A stretch of DNA of 52,142 nucleotides from an uncultured Collinsella sp. Its GTDB lineage: Bacteria; Actinomycetota; Coriobacteriia; Coriobacteriales; Coriobacteriaceae. Location of the stretch: the NCBI GenBank assembly GCA_900754745.1, contig CAAEEB010000069.1, positions 1 to 52,142 on the forward strand. The letters run 5' to 3'. This document shows, one piece after another, positions 36,258 through 45,328 of the stretch (positions within the stretch are counted from its first letter, which is position 1; every line of letters begins with the position of its first letter). A program made the translations under genes and the position numbers. Below the pieces are notes generated by a model that was not told the origin of the DNA, did no database searches, and saw nothing but the letters and a program-made list of their open reading frames with translations.

Positions 36258-36493
36258 GAATGTCGGGAAAGTCTGGATGGCATTGGGCACGAGCACCCAA
36301 CACCCGTCGACTTTTCAAGGAACATACGGGGCGAGCCCCGCTTGTGGAGTGTTATCTTACCACGTTCTGAAAGCGGACAGCTGTTCTATGCACGAGCTGT
36401 GAAGACCCCAATGTGCGCTGCACTTCGCACTTTTGCTACCGATCGCGTCACGTATATTTTCGCCAAGCACAATTGACCTTCGAAAGGACCGTT

Positions 36494-36928
36494 ATGGATA
36501 CCAAGCAGCAACTCGTCAATGCCCTCGCAGGCCTGGGCTCAACCATTACCGAAGCTATGGATGTCATCGAGGGCTTTGTCCCCTGCGGACATCCCGCCCT
36601 CACGGTATCGAACGCACTCGTCGCGCTGGACGCTGACGATGATGCGGCTCTCGCCCAGCAGCTTGAGACCGTCGAGAGCTTTATCGACCACGTGAGCGAA
36701 AACCGCGGAGTGACCGCCTACCACGACCTCACGGTCGAGCTCGTGGGCCCCAAGGCCGATCTGCTCGCAGCAATCCGCGAGGTAGGCGCCCTTATGCAGA
36801 CCGCAGGCGTCAAGAACACCCAGGTCAACGAGTGGGTCTACCGCAGCCTGGCAGCACTCGACAGCTCCGACGAAAAGGCAGCCGAGCAGCTCGCAGAAAG
36901 TCCCGCCATTAAGGCCGAGCTTTTGTAA
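36494..36928 (+). CDS. Hypothetical small helical protein
   Basis: A 144-aa acidic, soluble protein of no recognised family, apparently all helical with Ala/Leu/Glu/Asp repeats (VSNALVALDADDDAALAQQLETVESFIDHVSE). A single Cys is in FVPCGHPAL. AAAGGACCG precedes the ATG at 36494; the longer ORF from 36413 has no support. It is divergent from ssrA and sits alone. Confidence 0.75.
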   Translation: MDTKQQLVNALAGLGSTITEAMDVIEGFVPCGHPALTVSNALVALDADDDAALAQQLETVESFIDHVSENRGVTAYHDLTVELVGPKADLLAAIREVGALMQTAGVKNTQVNEWVYRSLAALDSSDEKAAEQLAESPAIKAELL

Positions 36929-36937
36929 ATAGAAGAC

Positions 36938-36974
36938 GCGGGCCCCTTGGCGCATCGTCGTCCAAGAGGCCCGC
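36938..36974. terminator. Bidirectional hairpin between hypothetical gene and PIN toxin
   Basis: Arms GCGGGCCCCTTGG (36938-36950) and CCAAGAGGCCCGC (36962-36974) with one mismatch. It lies between the stops of two convergent genes. No strong T-run either way. Confidence 0.6.
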
Positions 36975-36986
36975 AAACAGTTAGCG

Positions 36987-37502
36987 TCAACCGATAGCCG
37001 CGCCGCCGCGTTCGGCCAAAGCAAGAATCGGCATCATTTGACGAGGTGTCTTTGCTGCAAGATCGGCATGTTCGAGCAGTTTGCGATCGTTGGTCACCAA
37101 GTAATCGACCTGCGCGCGCTTGCACGCGGCGAGTACCAAGTTGTCCTCGTAATCGCGATGGAGCGACAGATATTTGTCGGCTAGCCACAGATCGGATGCG
37201 TCTGCGCCCACGGCCGTGGCGTTTTCGGTCATGTTCCGAACAAGCGCCAACGCTGCATCGCCAATTGCACGGGCGGATGCCTCGTCGAGCGCTCCCCCGC
37301 TGGCAAGAACGCTACGCTTCAGTTCGTGTTGGACAACGTACAGCACGTCCTTGGCGATATACACCGGAAAGAACAGCAATGCCCCCGCCTCCGTCGACTG
37401 CCCAATAAACGCACGCGCGGCAAGCGACTCGGCATGGTCGACGCAAAACGAATCAACCCATACGTTGGCATCCACCATTATTTTGAGGGGAGCCCCGCTC
37501 AC
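36987..37502 (-). CDS. PIN-domain toxin/nuclease
   Basis: A 171-aa PIN-fold endoribonuclease, the likely toxin of a type II pair. The first acidic site is MVDANVWVDS (Asp at about residue 11); later acidic residues fit DYEDNLVLAACKRAQVDYLVTNDRKLL, the classic C-terminal PIN motif. The GTG at 37502 was chosen because it overlaps the antitoxin stop by 4 bases (GTGA), coupling the two. An ATG 8 codons later is an alternative. The hydrophobic segment GALLFFPVYIAKDVLYVV is part of the fold, not a membrane span. Confidence 0.85.
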   Translation of the reverse strand: MSGAPLKIMVDANVWVDSFCVDHAESLAARAFIGQSTEAGALLFFPVYIAKDVLYVVQHELKRSVLASGGALDEASARAIGDAALALVRNMTENATAVGADASDLWLADKYLSLHRDYEDNLVLAACKRAQVDYLVTNDRKLLEHADLAAKTPRQMMPILALAERGGAAIG

Positions 37503-37852
37503 AAGATCATCCCCTTTTGGCGATAGCGCTCGTCCATGGCTTCGGAATAGATTGTGTCCCAATCGCGATCGTCGGATACGGGCGACGTAGCGATGCCCAG
37601 GTCCGCGTAAAGCTGATCCGCCGCCGCCCATGATGCGGCGAACGTAGTATCGGGCGCGACGGTCTGCTGCCGGTCGTCGACGGCCGCAAGCACTTCCTCG
37701 CACTGCCCGCCACCCTGCGCGACCTTGGCCACCACCTTTTTGATGAGCTCGGGCAGTGACCCGCCCGAAAGCCGCAGCACCTCCTCGGCACGGTTCTTGA
37801 CCTGGCGATCTACGCGAACGTTCACCTGCGCCATGCCGCTAACAGCACCCAC
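37499..37852 (-). CDS. RelB/DinJ-like antitoxin
   Basis: A 117-aa protein with a ribbon-helix-helix-type N-terminus, AQVNVRVDRQVKNRAEEVLRLSGGSLPELIKKVV, that fits RelB/DinJ antitoxins, and an acidic C-terminal tail that would wrap the toxin. The GTG at 37852 is preferred because AAGGGAGCAGGA precedes it; ATG at 37834 is the alternative and starts right at the RHH. It pairs with the PIN protein, an unusual partner, as RelB normally pairs with RelE. Autoregulation is likely through the operators upstream. Confidence 0.82.
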   Translation of the reverse strand: MGAVSGMAQVNVRVDRQVKNRAEEVLRLSGGSLPELIKKVVAKVAQGGGQCEEVLAAVDDRQQTVAPDTTFAASWAAADQLYADLGIATSPVSDDRDWDTIYSEAMDERYRQKGMIL

Positions 37853-37874
37853 GTTGATCCTGCTCCCTTCAATT

Positions 37875-37921
37875 GCTAGCATCGCTAGCAACACTATATA
37901 GAGAAGCTAGCAAATGGTCAA
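37875..37921 (-). promoter_or_regulatory. Toxin-antitoxin promoter with three GCTAGC operators
   Basis: On the minus strand, -35 TTGACC (37916-37921), a 17-bp spacer and -10 TATAGT (37893-37898). The palindromic hexamer GCTAGC occurs three times: in the spacer (37906-37911) and twice downstream of the -10 (37884-37889 and 37875-37880). This is the arrangement expected for repression by the antitoxin complex. Confidence 0.78.
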
Positions 37922-37925
37922 ATGC

Positions 37926-37971
37926 AAAAGGCCTGCGCCCGGACGACACCGATGCCGTCTGGGCGCAGGCC
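37926..37971 (-). terminator. Terminator of the P-type ATPase gene
   Basis: 16-bp arms 37930-37945 (GGCCTGCGCCCGGACG) and 37956-37971, with few mismatches, followed by TTTT on the minus strand. It directly abuts the toxin-antitoxin promoter. Confidence 0.88.
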
Positions 37972-37995
37972 AGATAGCGTGGGCGAACACGTCTG

Positions 37996-40071
37996 CTAAC
38001 GCAGATACGCTTTCGCGTTGCCCAGGCTGTAGGCGATCGTCGAGCCGTTGTGCAGCAGCGACGACGCCTGCGGGGTAATCGCGCCGGTAATACCCAGTGC
38101 CAAGAGCGCTGAGTTGGTAAGCATCACCTTAGAGTAGGAGCTCGTCAGACGATCAACGAGGCCCTGGCTCATGCGGCGCAGGCGCACAATTGCGGCGAGA
38201 TCCGTATCAGTCAGGATGATATCGGCGACCTCCTTGGCGATGTCGCTTCCGCCACCCATCGCCAGGCCCACGTCGGCCAAACCGAGCGCCGGCGAATCGT
38301 TGACGCCGTCGCCCACCATGGCAACGTGGCGCCCCTCGGTCTTAATGCGCTCCACATAAGCGTACTTGTCCTCGGGCAGCAGTTCGGCCTTAAACTCGTC
38401 GACACCCGCCTCGCGCGCAATGCGCTCGGCCGTGCGCTCCGAATCGCCCGTGAGCATAACGACATGCTTGACGCCCAGCGCATGCAGGTCGGCAATGGCT
38501 TCACGGACCCCGGGTTTGAGCGGATCCTCGATACCGAGCACGCCCACGACCGTGCCGTCGACCGCCAGGTACAGCGGCGACAGGCCCTGCATCTGAAGCT
38601 CGATTTGCTCCTTAATGTCGGATTCGAGCTGTGCGCCCTCGTCCTCAAACACAAAGTGCGCGGAACCGATGATGGCGCGACGCCCTTCGATGGACGAAGC
38701 GATGCCGTGTGCCACGATGTACTCGACGGCGGCATGGCGCTCGCGATGCTCGAGCTCGCGCTCGCGCGCCGCATTGACCACGGCGCGTGCCACCGGATGC
38801 GGAAAATGCTCCTCCAGGCAAGCGGAAAGGCGCAGGACCTCATCCTCGCTCCAGCCATCGGTCGTCAGTACGCAAGCCAGGCGCGGCTGCGCCTCGGTCA
38901 GCGTGCCGGTCTTGTCAAAGACGATGGTATCGGCCTTGGCAAACGACTCAAAGTACTTGGCGCCCTTGACCATCACGCCCATCTTGGCAGCATCGCTCAT
39001 AGCGGTCATGACGGCAACGGAACCCGTGAGCTTGAGTGCGCACGAGTAGTCGACCATCAGCGCCGCCGAGGTCTTAATGAGGCTACGCGTGGTGAGAGCG
39101 ACAAGGCCCGCGAGCAGGAAGTTCCACGGGACGATCTTGTTGGCGAGGTCTTCCATGTGCGACTGGCCCTCAGACTTGAGCGAGTCGGCCGCCTGCACGA
39201 GCGAGACGATCGAGCGCAGCTTGGTCTGAGCCGTGTTGGCGCGCACGCGCACCAAGATGCTGCCGTCCTCGACGACAGTTCCAGCAAACACATCGTCGCC
39301 TGCGCTGCGCTCGACGGCAAGCGGCTCGCCGGTCAGGGTCGCCTGGTTAACCATGGCGCTCCCCTGCTCAACCACACCGTCGATGCAGATGGACATGCCG
39401 GTGCGAACAGCGACCAAGTCGCCGGGCTCAAGCTCGGTGGCGGCAACGCTCACCTCGGTGTCGCCGACGACCTTTTGCGCCTTGTCGGGCACATCGAGCA
39501 GCGAGTTGATGAGCTCGTTTTCGCTCATTGCGCGGGTGTAGTCCTCGAGCAGCTCGCCCACATTGAGCAAGAACATCGTCTGCCCCGCGGTATCGACATC
39601 ACGTTTGACAAACGAGATACCGATGGCCGAAGCGTCGAGCACGGGAACGGTCAGGCGCGGCTGCGAGAGCTCGTGGAGAGCGGCGCGCAAAAAGGTCATG
39701 TAACCGGCCACGACAAACACCGCACGCAGAGGCGTCGGCAAGAACCAGCGACGCGCGTAATGGGCGCCGATGAGTGTCGCCAGGTCCATAACGAGTTTGT
39801 GCTTGCGCGGCTCGAGTTGCATCACGTAACCCGACTTGGCATCGGCGATGGCTTGAGCATCGAGTGCGCCCAAGGCGTCGAGCACGCTCGCACGACACTG
39901 CTCGTCATATTCGAGCGCCATCTGGCCAATACGGCCATATACGCGCACTTTGCGCACGCCGTCGATTTCGCCGCCAAGCTTAAGAAGTGCATCGAGATCG
40001 CTCTCTGGCACAGGACCCGCCAATTGAAGACGGGTCCTGCCGGGGATCTCGCTAATAATCGAGAATCTCAT
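37996..40071 (-). CDS. Heavy-metal translocating P1B-type ATPase
   Basis: A 691-aa metal efflux ATPase. It has an N-terminal HMA-like domain that lacks the CxxC metal-binding pair (about residues 1-70), the actuator motif TLTGEPL, the phosphorylation site DKTGTLTE (about 384-391), the HP motif EEHFPHPVARA and the hinge GDGVNDSPAL. In the intramembrane site the usual CPC is replaced by DYSCALKL, which resembles the Mn/Zn-type CtpC-like subgroup rather than copper pumps. The metal is therefore uncertain. It follows the small membrane protein at 40090 with a short gap, and both are on the minus strand. Confidence 0.92.
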   Translation of the reverse strand: MRFSIISEIPGRTRLQLAGPVPESDLDALLKLGGEIDGVRKVRVYGRIGQMALEYDEQCRASVLDALGALDAQAIADAKSGYVMQLEPRKHKLVMDLATLIGAHYARRWFLPTPLRAVFVVAGYMTFLRAALHELSQPRLTVPVLDASAIGISFVKRDVDTAGQTMFLLNVGELLEDYTRAMSENELINSLLDVPDKAQKVVGDTEVSVAATELEPGDLVAVRTGMSICIDGVVEQGSAMVNQATLTGEPLAVERSAGDDVFAGTVVEDGSILVRVRANTAQTKLRSIVSLVQAADSLKSEGQSHMEDLANKIVPWNFLLAGLVALTTRSLIKTSAALMVDYSCALKLTGSVAVMTAMSDAAKMGVMVKGAKYFESFAKADTIVFDKTGTLTEAQPRLACVLTTDGWSEDEVLRLSACLEEHFPHPVARAVVNAARERELEHRERHAAVEYIVAHGIASSIEGRRAIIGSAHFVFEDEGAQLESDIKEQIELQMQGLSPLYLAVDGTVVGVLGIEDPLKPGVREAIADLHALGVKHVVMLTGDSERTAERIAREAGVDEFKAELLPEDKYAYVERIKTEGRHVAMVGDGVNDSPALGLADVGLAMGGGSDIAKEVADIILTDTDLAAIVRLRRMSQGLVDRLTSSYSKVMLTNSALLALGITGAITPQASSLLHNGSTIAYSLGNAKAYLR

Positions 40072-40089
40072 AGTTTGTGCCTGGGAGCG

Positions 40090-40335
40090 TTACTCGGCTG
40101 CCTCGTCAGCAGCGGCCTCGCTCTGGGTGATGTAGGCAGCCTCGGCAACCATGTCGTCGACATTAGCCTTGGCCTGCTCGACCATGTCCTGGTAGCAGTT
40201 CTTGACGCGCATGCCACACGCGATGCCCTGCACGCAGGCATTCTTTACCGGAGCGCTGGTGAGCAGTTTGATGCCGGCCGTGCCGAGCAGAAAACCGCCA
40301 CCAACAAGCAGGGTGTTAAACGTCGACTTCTTCAT
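40090..40335 (-). CDS. Small DUF6110-like membrane protein
   Basis: An 81-aa protein with one N-terminal hydrophobic segment (TLLVGGGFLLGTAGIKLL, about 7-24) and a soluble helical tail with KNACVQGIACGMRVKNCYQDMVEQA. The layout matches DUF6110-type proteins that lie next to heavy-metal P-type ATPases in other Gram-positives. It may be an accessory subunit. The ATG at 40335 follows GGGAGAAG; 19 upstream codons in the ORF are unsupported. It is the first gene of the pair with the ATPase. Confidence 0.8.
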   Translation of the reverse strand: MKKSTFNTLLVGGGFLLGTAGIKLLTSAPVKNACVQGIACGMRVKNCYQDMVEQAKANVDDMVAEAAYITQSEAAADEAAE

Positions 40336-40415
40336 GTTGCTTCTCCCTTTTGCCGCACAAGAGCGGCATGGTGCCTTAGCACCCGAGTTCATTAGTTTGC
40401 TCGAGCACGCTTTTG

Positions 40416-40431
40416 AGACTAGTCTAGTATA
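40416..40431 (-). promoter_or_regulatory. Candidate promoter and operator for the metal ATPase operon
   Basis: A perfect palindrome AGACTAGTCT (40416-40425) adjoins a -10-like TATACT (minus strand, 40426-40431). A metalloregulator could bind here. The -35 is not clear. Confidence 0.4.
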
Positions 40432-40560
40432 ACTTTGTGGTCAACAACGGCTAACTTTTTGGGAAATATGCGGTCCAGGCCGACCGGTACTCGGCGGTTC
40501 ACCCGCCACGACGCAAATCCGCACCCCCACGGGTATCCGCCCCCGCCCTTTGCCACGGTC

Positions 40561-42318
40561 CTACAGCTGCCAGGCAGCCGCTTCCTTTTGCAGCGCAACC
40601 ATGCGGGCGAATTCTCCACCTGCCGCCTTGAGCTGCGCCGGAGTGCCCTGCTCGGCAACCACGCCATCCTTGAGCACGACGATCTTGTCGGCATTTTCCA
40701 CCGTGCGCATGCGATGGGCGATCACAATGACCGTTTTGCCGGCGAGCAAACGTGAAAGTGCCTGTTGCACCACGGTCTCATTCTCCACGTCCAAGCTCGC
40801 CGTCGCCTCGTCCAACAGCACGATGGGCGCATCTTTGAGCAGCGCGCGGGCGATGGAGATGCGCTGGCGCTCGCCACCAGAGAGTTTGGAGCCGTTCTCG
40901 CCGATCATGGTGTCGTAGCCCTGCGGCATGCGGCTCACAAACTCGTCACAGTTGGCGGCACGCGCGGCCGCAAGCACTTCCTCATCGGTGGCATCACGAC
41001 GCCCGAGGCGGATGTTTCCCATCACCGTGTCGTCAAAGAGCAGCACGTCTTGGAACACAATGGCGTAGTCGCGCAGCAGCACCTCGGGATCAACGCCCGC
41101 CACGTCCACGCCACCCACGGTAACCTTGCCCGCGGTGGCATCCCAAAAGCGCGCGGCCAGGCGGCTCACCGTAGACTTACCGGAACCCGAAGGACCGACC
41201 AGCGCCGTAACTTCGCCTTCCTTGGCGGTAAAGCTCACATCGGTAAGAACTTTCTCGCCGGCACGGCCGTCCTCGCCCGCACCATAGCCAAATGCCACAT
41301 GATCGAACACCACATCGTGGCCCACGGGCTCAAATTTCTCGCTGCCCCGCGCCACAGGCTCTTCCATGATGGAATGCATGCGCTTGGCAGACGACTCGGC
41401 GGCAAACAGCTCGGACATTAACATTAACGCTTGGTCAAAGGGTGCATAGATACGGCTCACCATAAGCAGGAAGGCAAACATCACCAAAAAGTCGACCTGC
41501 CCGGAGGCGACCATCGCGGCACCCGTGACCAGCGTGGTGGCAATGCCCAGACGCAGGATGGCAAAGGCGGAGTTAACCAAAAGCCCGTTAGCGAGCTCGC
41601 CCTTGGTGGTCTCGCGCTCCTCGGCATCGATCACGGCGTTGAGTCCCTCAAGATAATGGGCCTCCTGGTTGGTGGCGCGGATCTCGCGAACGCAGTCGAG
41701 CGTCTCTTGAATTGCCTCGGTAACCTTGACCTTCTCGGCACGCACGCGGTCGAACACCGGAGTCATGGGGCCGCGTGTTAGATACAGCACGGCAAAGGCC
41801 ACGGGAACGCTCCAAAACGCCGCGATCGCCAGCTGCCAGCAAAAGAACAGCGACGCCACGAACACAATGGCGCTTGCGATGATGGCACCCCAAAGCTCTC
41901 CCAGCACGTGGCTGTAGGCGTGCTCCATGGCCTGGACGTCGCCCATGATGGTCTCGGTTAAATCGGCCAGATCACGACGACCAAAAAACGATAGCGGCAG
42001 CCTGCGCAGGCGCTCGGCAATTTCCATGCGCTGCTTGCCGCACTCCTCGTAAAAGATGCAGTAGGTGTAGTAATACTGCTGCCAGTTAGAGACAAAGAGC
42101 AACACGAAAAAGACCAGGAGGCCGCCCACGATCGGCAGGGCATCCGGCAGGTCAGCCCCGCTGGCGAGATGCTCGACAAAGCCGGCCATGACCAGGAATA
42201 AAAAGCCCATGCCGGCCATGGTAATGAGATTAGTGAGCGTGGTCCAGAAAATGCCACGTTTTACGCCGGCGACGCCTTTATCGGATAGGAAATACTTCTT
42301 TTGGAATGAGGCGAACAT
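40561..42318 (-). CDS. ABC transporter, membrane and ATPase fused (second subunit)
   Basis: A 585-aa half-transporter with six predicted membrane helices in the first 320 residues and a nucleotide-binding domain: Walker A GPSGSGKST, signature KLSGGERQRISIARAL, Walker B PIVLLDEATASLD. The ATG follows the upstream stop codon with no gap (TAA-ATG), so the two ABC proteins are translated together and very likely make a heterodimer. The type could export peptides or drugs, or import siderophores as YbtPQ and IrtAB do; the adjacent AraC regulator makes the siderophore option worth noting. Confidence 0.92.
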   Translation of the reverse strand: MFASFQKKYFLSDKGVAGVKRGIFWTTLTNLITMAGMGFLFLVMAGFVEHLASGADLPDALPIVGGLLVFFVLLFVSNWQQYYYTYCIFYEECGKQRMEIAERLRRLPLSFFGRRDLADLTETIMGDVQAMEHAYSHVLGELWGAIIASAIVFVASLFFCWQLAIAAFWSVPVAFAVLYLTRGPMTPVFDRVRAEKVKVTEAIQETLDCVREIRATNQEAHYLEGLNAVIDAEERETTKGELANGLLVNSAFAILRLGIATTLVTGAAMVASGQVDFLVMFAFLLMVSRIYAPFDQALMLMSELFAAESSAKRMHSIMEEPVARGSEKFEPVGHDVVFDHVAFGYGAGEDGRAGEKVLTDVSFTAKEGEVTALVGPSGSGKSTVSRLAARFWDATAGKVTVGGVDVAGVDPEVLLRDYAIVFQDVLLFDDTVMGNIRLGRRDATDEEVLAAARAANCDEFVSRMPQGYDTMIGENGSKLSGGERQRISIARALLKDAPIVLLDEATASLDVENETVVQQALSRLLAGKTVIVIAHRMRTVENADKIVVLKDGVVAEQGTPAQLKAAGGEFARMVALQKEAAAWQL

Positions 42319-44145
42319 TTAGGCCTCGCCTCCCTTCGTGACGGCGGCATCCGCGGTCGCTGCAGTGATTTTCCAGCTCGCAGCCTGTTCGTATTCGGCC
42401 CACATCTTGGCATACAGACCCTCTTGGGACAGCAACTCGGCATGGGTACCCGACTCCTGCACGCTGCCCTGGTTGAGCACCACGATTTGGTCTGAGCCCA
42501 CTACAGTCGAGAGTCGGTGCGCAATCATAATGACCGTGCGACCCGCCGCCAGCTTGCTAAAGGCGCGCTGGATGAGCGCCTCGTTCTCGGGATCGGCAAA
42601 CGCCGTGGCCTCATCGAGCACCACGATAGGCGCGTCTTTAAGGATCGCGCGGGCGAGTGCCACGCGCTGGACCTCGCCGCCCGAAAGATATGCTCCGCCG
42701 GCACCGAGCATGGTATTGATGCCCTGTGGGAGCTTGGCCACAATGTCGTCGCACTGAGCTGCGGAGAGGGCCGCACGCACTTCGTCGTCAGTGGCCGTAG
42801 GCTTGGAGGCGCGCACGTTATCGGCAAGTGTTTGCCGGAACAGCTGGTTGGTCTGGAACACGAAGGAGACCTGGTCCATAAGCTCGTGCGGATCCATATC
42901 GCGAACGTCCACACCGCCTACGAGCACTCGACCCGAGGAGACGTCCCAAAAACGCGGGATCAGGCTTGCGCAGGTTGACTTACCGCCACCCGAGGGACCC
43001 ACCAGGGCGAGGGTGCTACCAGCGGGAACGCTGAAACTCACATGGCTGACGGCAGGTGCTTCGGCACCCTCGTACGTGAAGTTCACGTCCTCAAAGCGTA
43101 CATCGCTGCCGGCAGGGCGCTTGGGTTGGGCGGGCACGGAGAGCTGCTTGGAATTCATGACGCTTCGAATACGAGCCAGCGAATCGGCACTCATCTGAGA
43201 GGCCTCGCCCACAAACATGAGCTTGGTCATGGCTGTGGGCACCACGGCCGAAAAAATCGCGTAGAAGGTGAAGTTTGTCAAAAAGTGCGCAAAATCCGTC
43301 TCGCCCGGAGCCAGCAGCAACGCCACGGGCAATAAGAATGCCACGAGGCCATTGAGCGCGGTAAGGTTGAGTACCTGCGGACCTCGGCAGAACGTGCCCG
43401 CATAGTTTTGTGCCATATCGGCGTATTCGGCGATCGCATCGTGGAAGGCCTTAAAGGAGTAGACCGTCTGCTGAAACACCTTGACCACGGGAATACCGCG
43501 TACGTATTCGGTGCCGGTCTTGTTCATCTTGACCAGCGCTCCCATGTAGGCCTTCATGAACTCGGCGCCTTTGCCGCCCATCATGGTGGCCATGGCGCCA
43601 AACGAAACGACGACCGAGATAAGGCATGCCGCGCCCAAGCGCCAATCGAGGGCGAAAAGCAATACGAGCAGGCCCACGACCATGGCGGCGGCGCCGGCGA
43701 TATCGGGCAGCATGTGTGCGAGCAAAGTCTCGGTGGAGGCGGCGCATCCGTCTACAACACGACGCAGCTCACCGGTGGCGTGCGTGTCAAAGTAGCCAAG
43801 CGGCAGCTTAAGCAGGTGCTCGCTCGTAGTCTTGCGAATATTGGACGCGCAGCGAAACGCGGACAGATGCGTGCACATGAGCCCCACGAAATAAACTACG
43901 ATGCTTGCCAGGGCAAAACCCACGGCCCACCAGCCATACATCGCGATATCGGTGGCTTTGCTCCAGTTAGGCGCCACAGCGATAAGGTCTCGCGCGACAA
44001 GCCAAATGCACACGAACGGGCCAAAGCTCAGCAGCTGCGAGAGCGCCGAGAGCGCCATGCCCAAATACGTTAGGAATTTGCGGTCACCGGCAAATGCAAG
44101 CAGCTCGCCGATACCGCCGCCTTCCCTTTTTGATCCCTTTGCCAT
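42319..44145 (-). CDS. ABC transporter, membrane and ATPase fused (first subunit)
   Basis: A 608-aa half-transporter. Six membrane helices; Walker A GPSGGGKST; signature YLSGGEVQRVALARAI; Walker B PIVVLDEATAFADPENE, with the catalytic Glu present but DPEN instead of DxEN after it. The start at 44145 follows AAGGGAACCTC; 12 unsupported codons precede it. It is the first gene of the pair. The upstream region is divergent to the AraC gene. Confidence 0.92.
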   Translation of the reverse strand: MAKGSKREGGGIGELLAFAGDRKFLTYLGMALSALSQLLSFGPFVCIWLVARDLIAVAPNWSKATDIAMYGWWAVGFALASIVVYFVGLMCTHLSAFRCASNIRKTTSEHLLKLPLGYFDTHATGELRRVVDGCAASTETLLAHMLPDIAGAAAMVVGLLVLLFALDWRLGAACLISVVVSFGAMATMMGGKGAEFMKAYMGALVKMNKTGTEYVRGIPVVKVFQQTVYSFKAFHDAIAEYADMAQNYAGTFCRGPQVLNLTALNGLVAFLLPVALLLAPGETDFAHFLTNFTFYAIFSAVVPTAMTKLMFVGEASQMSADSLARIRSVMNSKQLSVPAQPKRPAGSDVRFEDVNFTYEGAEAPAVSHVSFSVPAGSTLALVGPSGGGKSTCASLIPRFWDVSSGRVLVGGVDVRDMDPHELMDQVSFVFQTNQLFRQTLADNVRASKPTATDDEVRAALSAAQCDDIVAKLPQGINTMLGAGGAYLSGGEVQRVALARAILKDAPIVVLDEATAFADPENEALIQRAFSKLAAGRTVIMIAHRLSTVVGSDQIVVLNQGSVQESGTHAELLSQEGLYAKMWAEYEQAASWKITAATADAAVTKGGEA

Positions 44146-44259
44146 GAGGTTCCCTTCTGACGGCTTGAGAGTTAACCTCAATCAACTTATCATTGATATG
44201 TTAGCCAGGGCACACAATCGAGCCAGGCGTGGACGTTTCCGCAAAGGAAGGGGACGCTT
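44146..44259. promoter_or_regulatory. Divergent control region between ABC genes and AraC regulator
   Basis: Contains an imperfect palindrome TTGAGAGTTAACCTCAA (44165-44181) and a TATCATTGATA-type palindrome near 44188-44198. Both are plausible AraC-family sites overlapping the promoters. Confidence 0.45.
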
Positions 44260-45264
44260 TTGAAAATGCATCGGGCCGCGACCGACATAACCGAGCTCTA
44301 TGCACCACAGTTTGAGCAATTTGGCCTGGAGCTTTCCGGCAAGGGCGCCGTCTTTACCGGCGAGGTGGCAAACGATCGGGCGCACGGACGCGCATGGATC
44401 ATGCCTCTCTCCCCTGCCTGCATCGTTATGGAGCATTACATCACCCCGACGCACGATATGTACCTGGCCGAATACACACCCGAGCCATACGCCTGCGTGA
44501 GCCAAATCAGCAGCGCCACGCTCACCTGCATGCCCGAGATAGGCATAACACCCGCAAACCTCAAGCCGTTGCGCGGGTCGTGGCCGAGCAATGCAATTTG
44601 TAGTTTTATCCAGGATACCTGCGGAAACGAGCTCAGCCCGTTATACGCCGGACAGCTCTATCACTCGCGCTCGGTGTTATTCCTACCGAGATACTTCGAC
44701 GATTTCGAACGCCGCTACCCCGGCGAATTCGCTGGGCTTTTTGACGCTTTTGCCGAGTCGTGGGGCGAAGAAGCGCTATCGGCGATCGATCGGACACTCT
44801 GCCGCCTCGATGAGACGCGCGCTCGTGTCACGGGCGGGCATCTTTACATGAAGGGTACCGTAGAGACCATGGTTGCCGAGCTGGCGTACGCGCGAACAGC
44901 CCACAAGCAGGCACGTCAGGCCGAAGGGACACAGGCCGCTCTGGACATTGTCGAAGAAGCGATCCTGGCTGTCGAGCGCGCCCTTGACGAGGGGCGTCGC
45001 ATCGGTGTGGACGAGGTGGCCGAGAGGCTCTACACAAGCCGCTCCAAACTATGCGCCACCTTTAAGGCCCAAACCGGCGAGTCCCTGGGCTCCTATATGC
45101 GGAGGCATCGTATGGAACGCGCGCAGGACCTTTTGGCCGACAGCCCCCTTTCGATAGCCCAAGTAGCCGAGCGACTCGGCTATCCCCAACAGGCGGCCTT
45201 CGCCCAAGCGTTCAAACAATACACCGGCATGACACCCACGGCTTGGCGAAGCAAGCATCGCTAA
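44260..45264 (+). CDS. AraC-family transcriptional regulator
   Basis: A 334-aa regulator with a helix-turn-helix pair at the C-terminus: VDEVAERLYTSRSKLCATFKAQTGESLGSYMRRHRMERAQDLLADSPLSIAQVAERLGYPQQAAFAQAFKQYTGMTPTAWR. The N-terminal 220 residues would sense a ligand but match no class I can name. The TTG at 44260 has AGGAAGGGGA at a good distance and is followed by K and an ATG (44266) that could also serve. It is divergent to the ABC pair, the layout of YbtA with YbtPQ, so it probably controls that transporter. Confidence 0.88.
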   Translation: MKMHRAATDITELYAPQFEQFGLELSGKGAVFTGEVANDRAHGRAWIMPLSPACIVMEHYITPTHDMYLAEYTPEPYACVSQISSATLTCMPEIGITPANLKPLRGSWPSNAICSFIQDTCGNELSPLYAGQLYHSRSVLFLPRYFDDFERRYPGEFAGLFDAFAESWGEEALSAIDRTLCRLDETRARVTGGHLYMKGTVETMVAELAYARTAHKQARQAEGTQAALDIVEEAILAVERALDEGRRIGVDEVAERLYTSRSKLCATFKAQTGESLGSYMRRHRMERAQDLLADSPLSIAQVAERLGYPQQAAFAQAFKQYTGMTPTAWRSKHR

Positions 45265-45328
45265 GGCCCAAGCTCCCTGGCCGTAACGGAGCGATTAATT
45301 AGCCGCCGCCCGTCAGCTCACCCGGGAT

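Noticed and set aside
38326..40395. Plus-strand ORF of 689 aa over the P-type ATPase
   Set aside because: Antisense shadow; the minus-strand frame has all P-type ATPase motifs.
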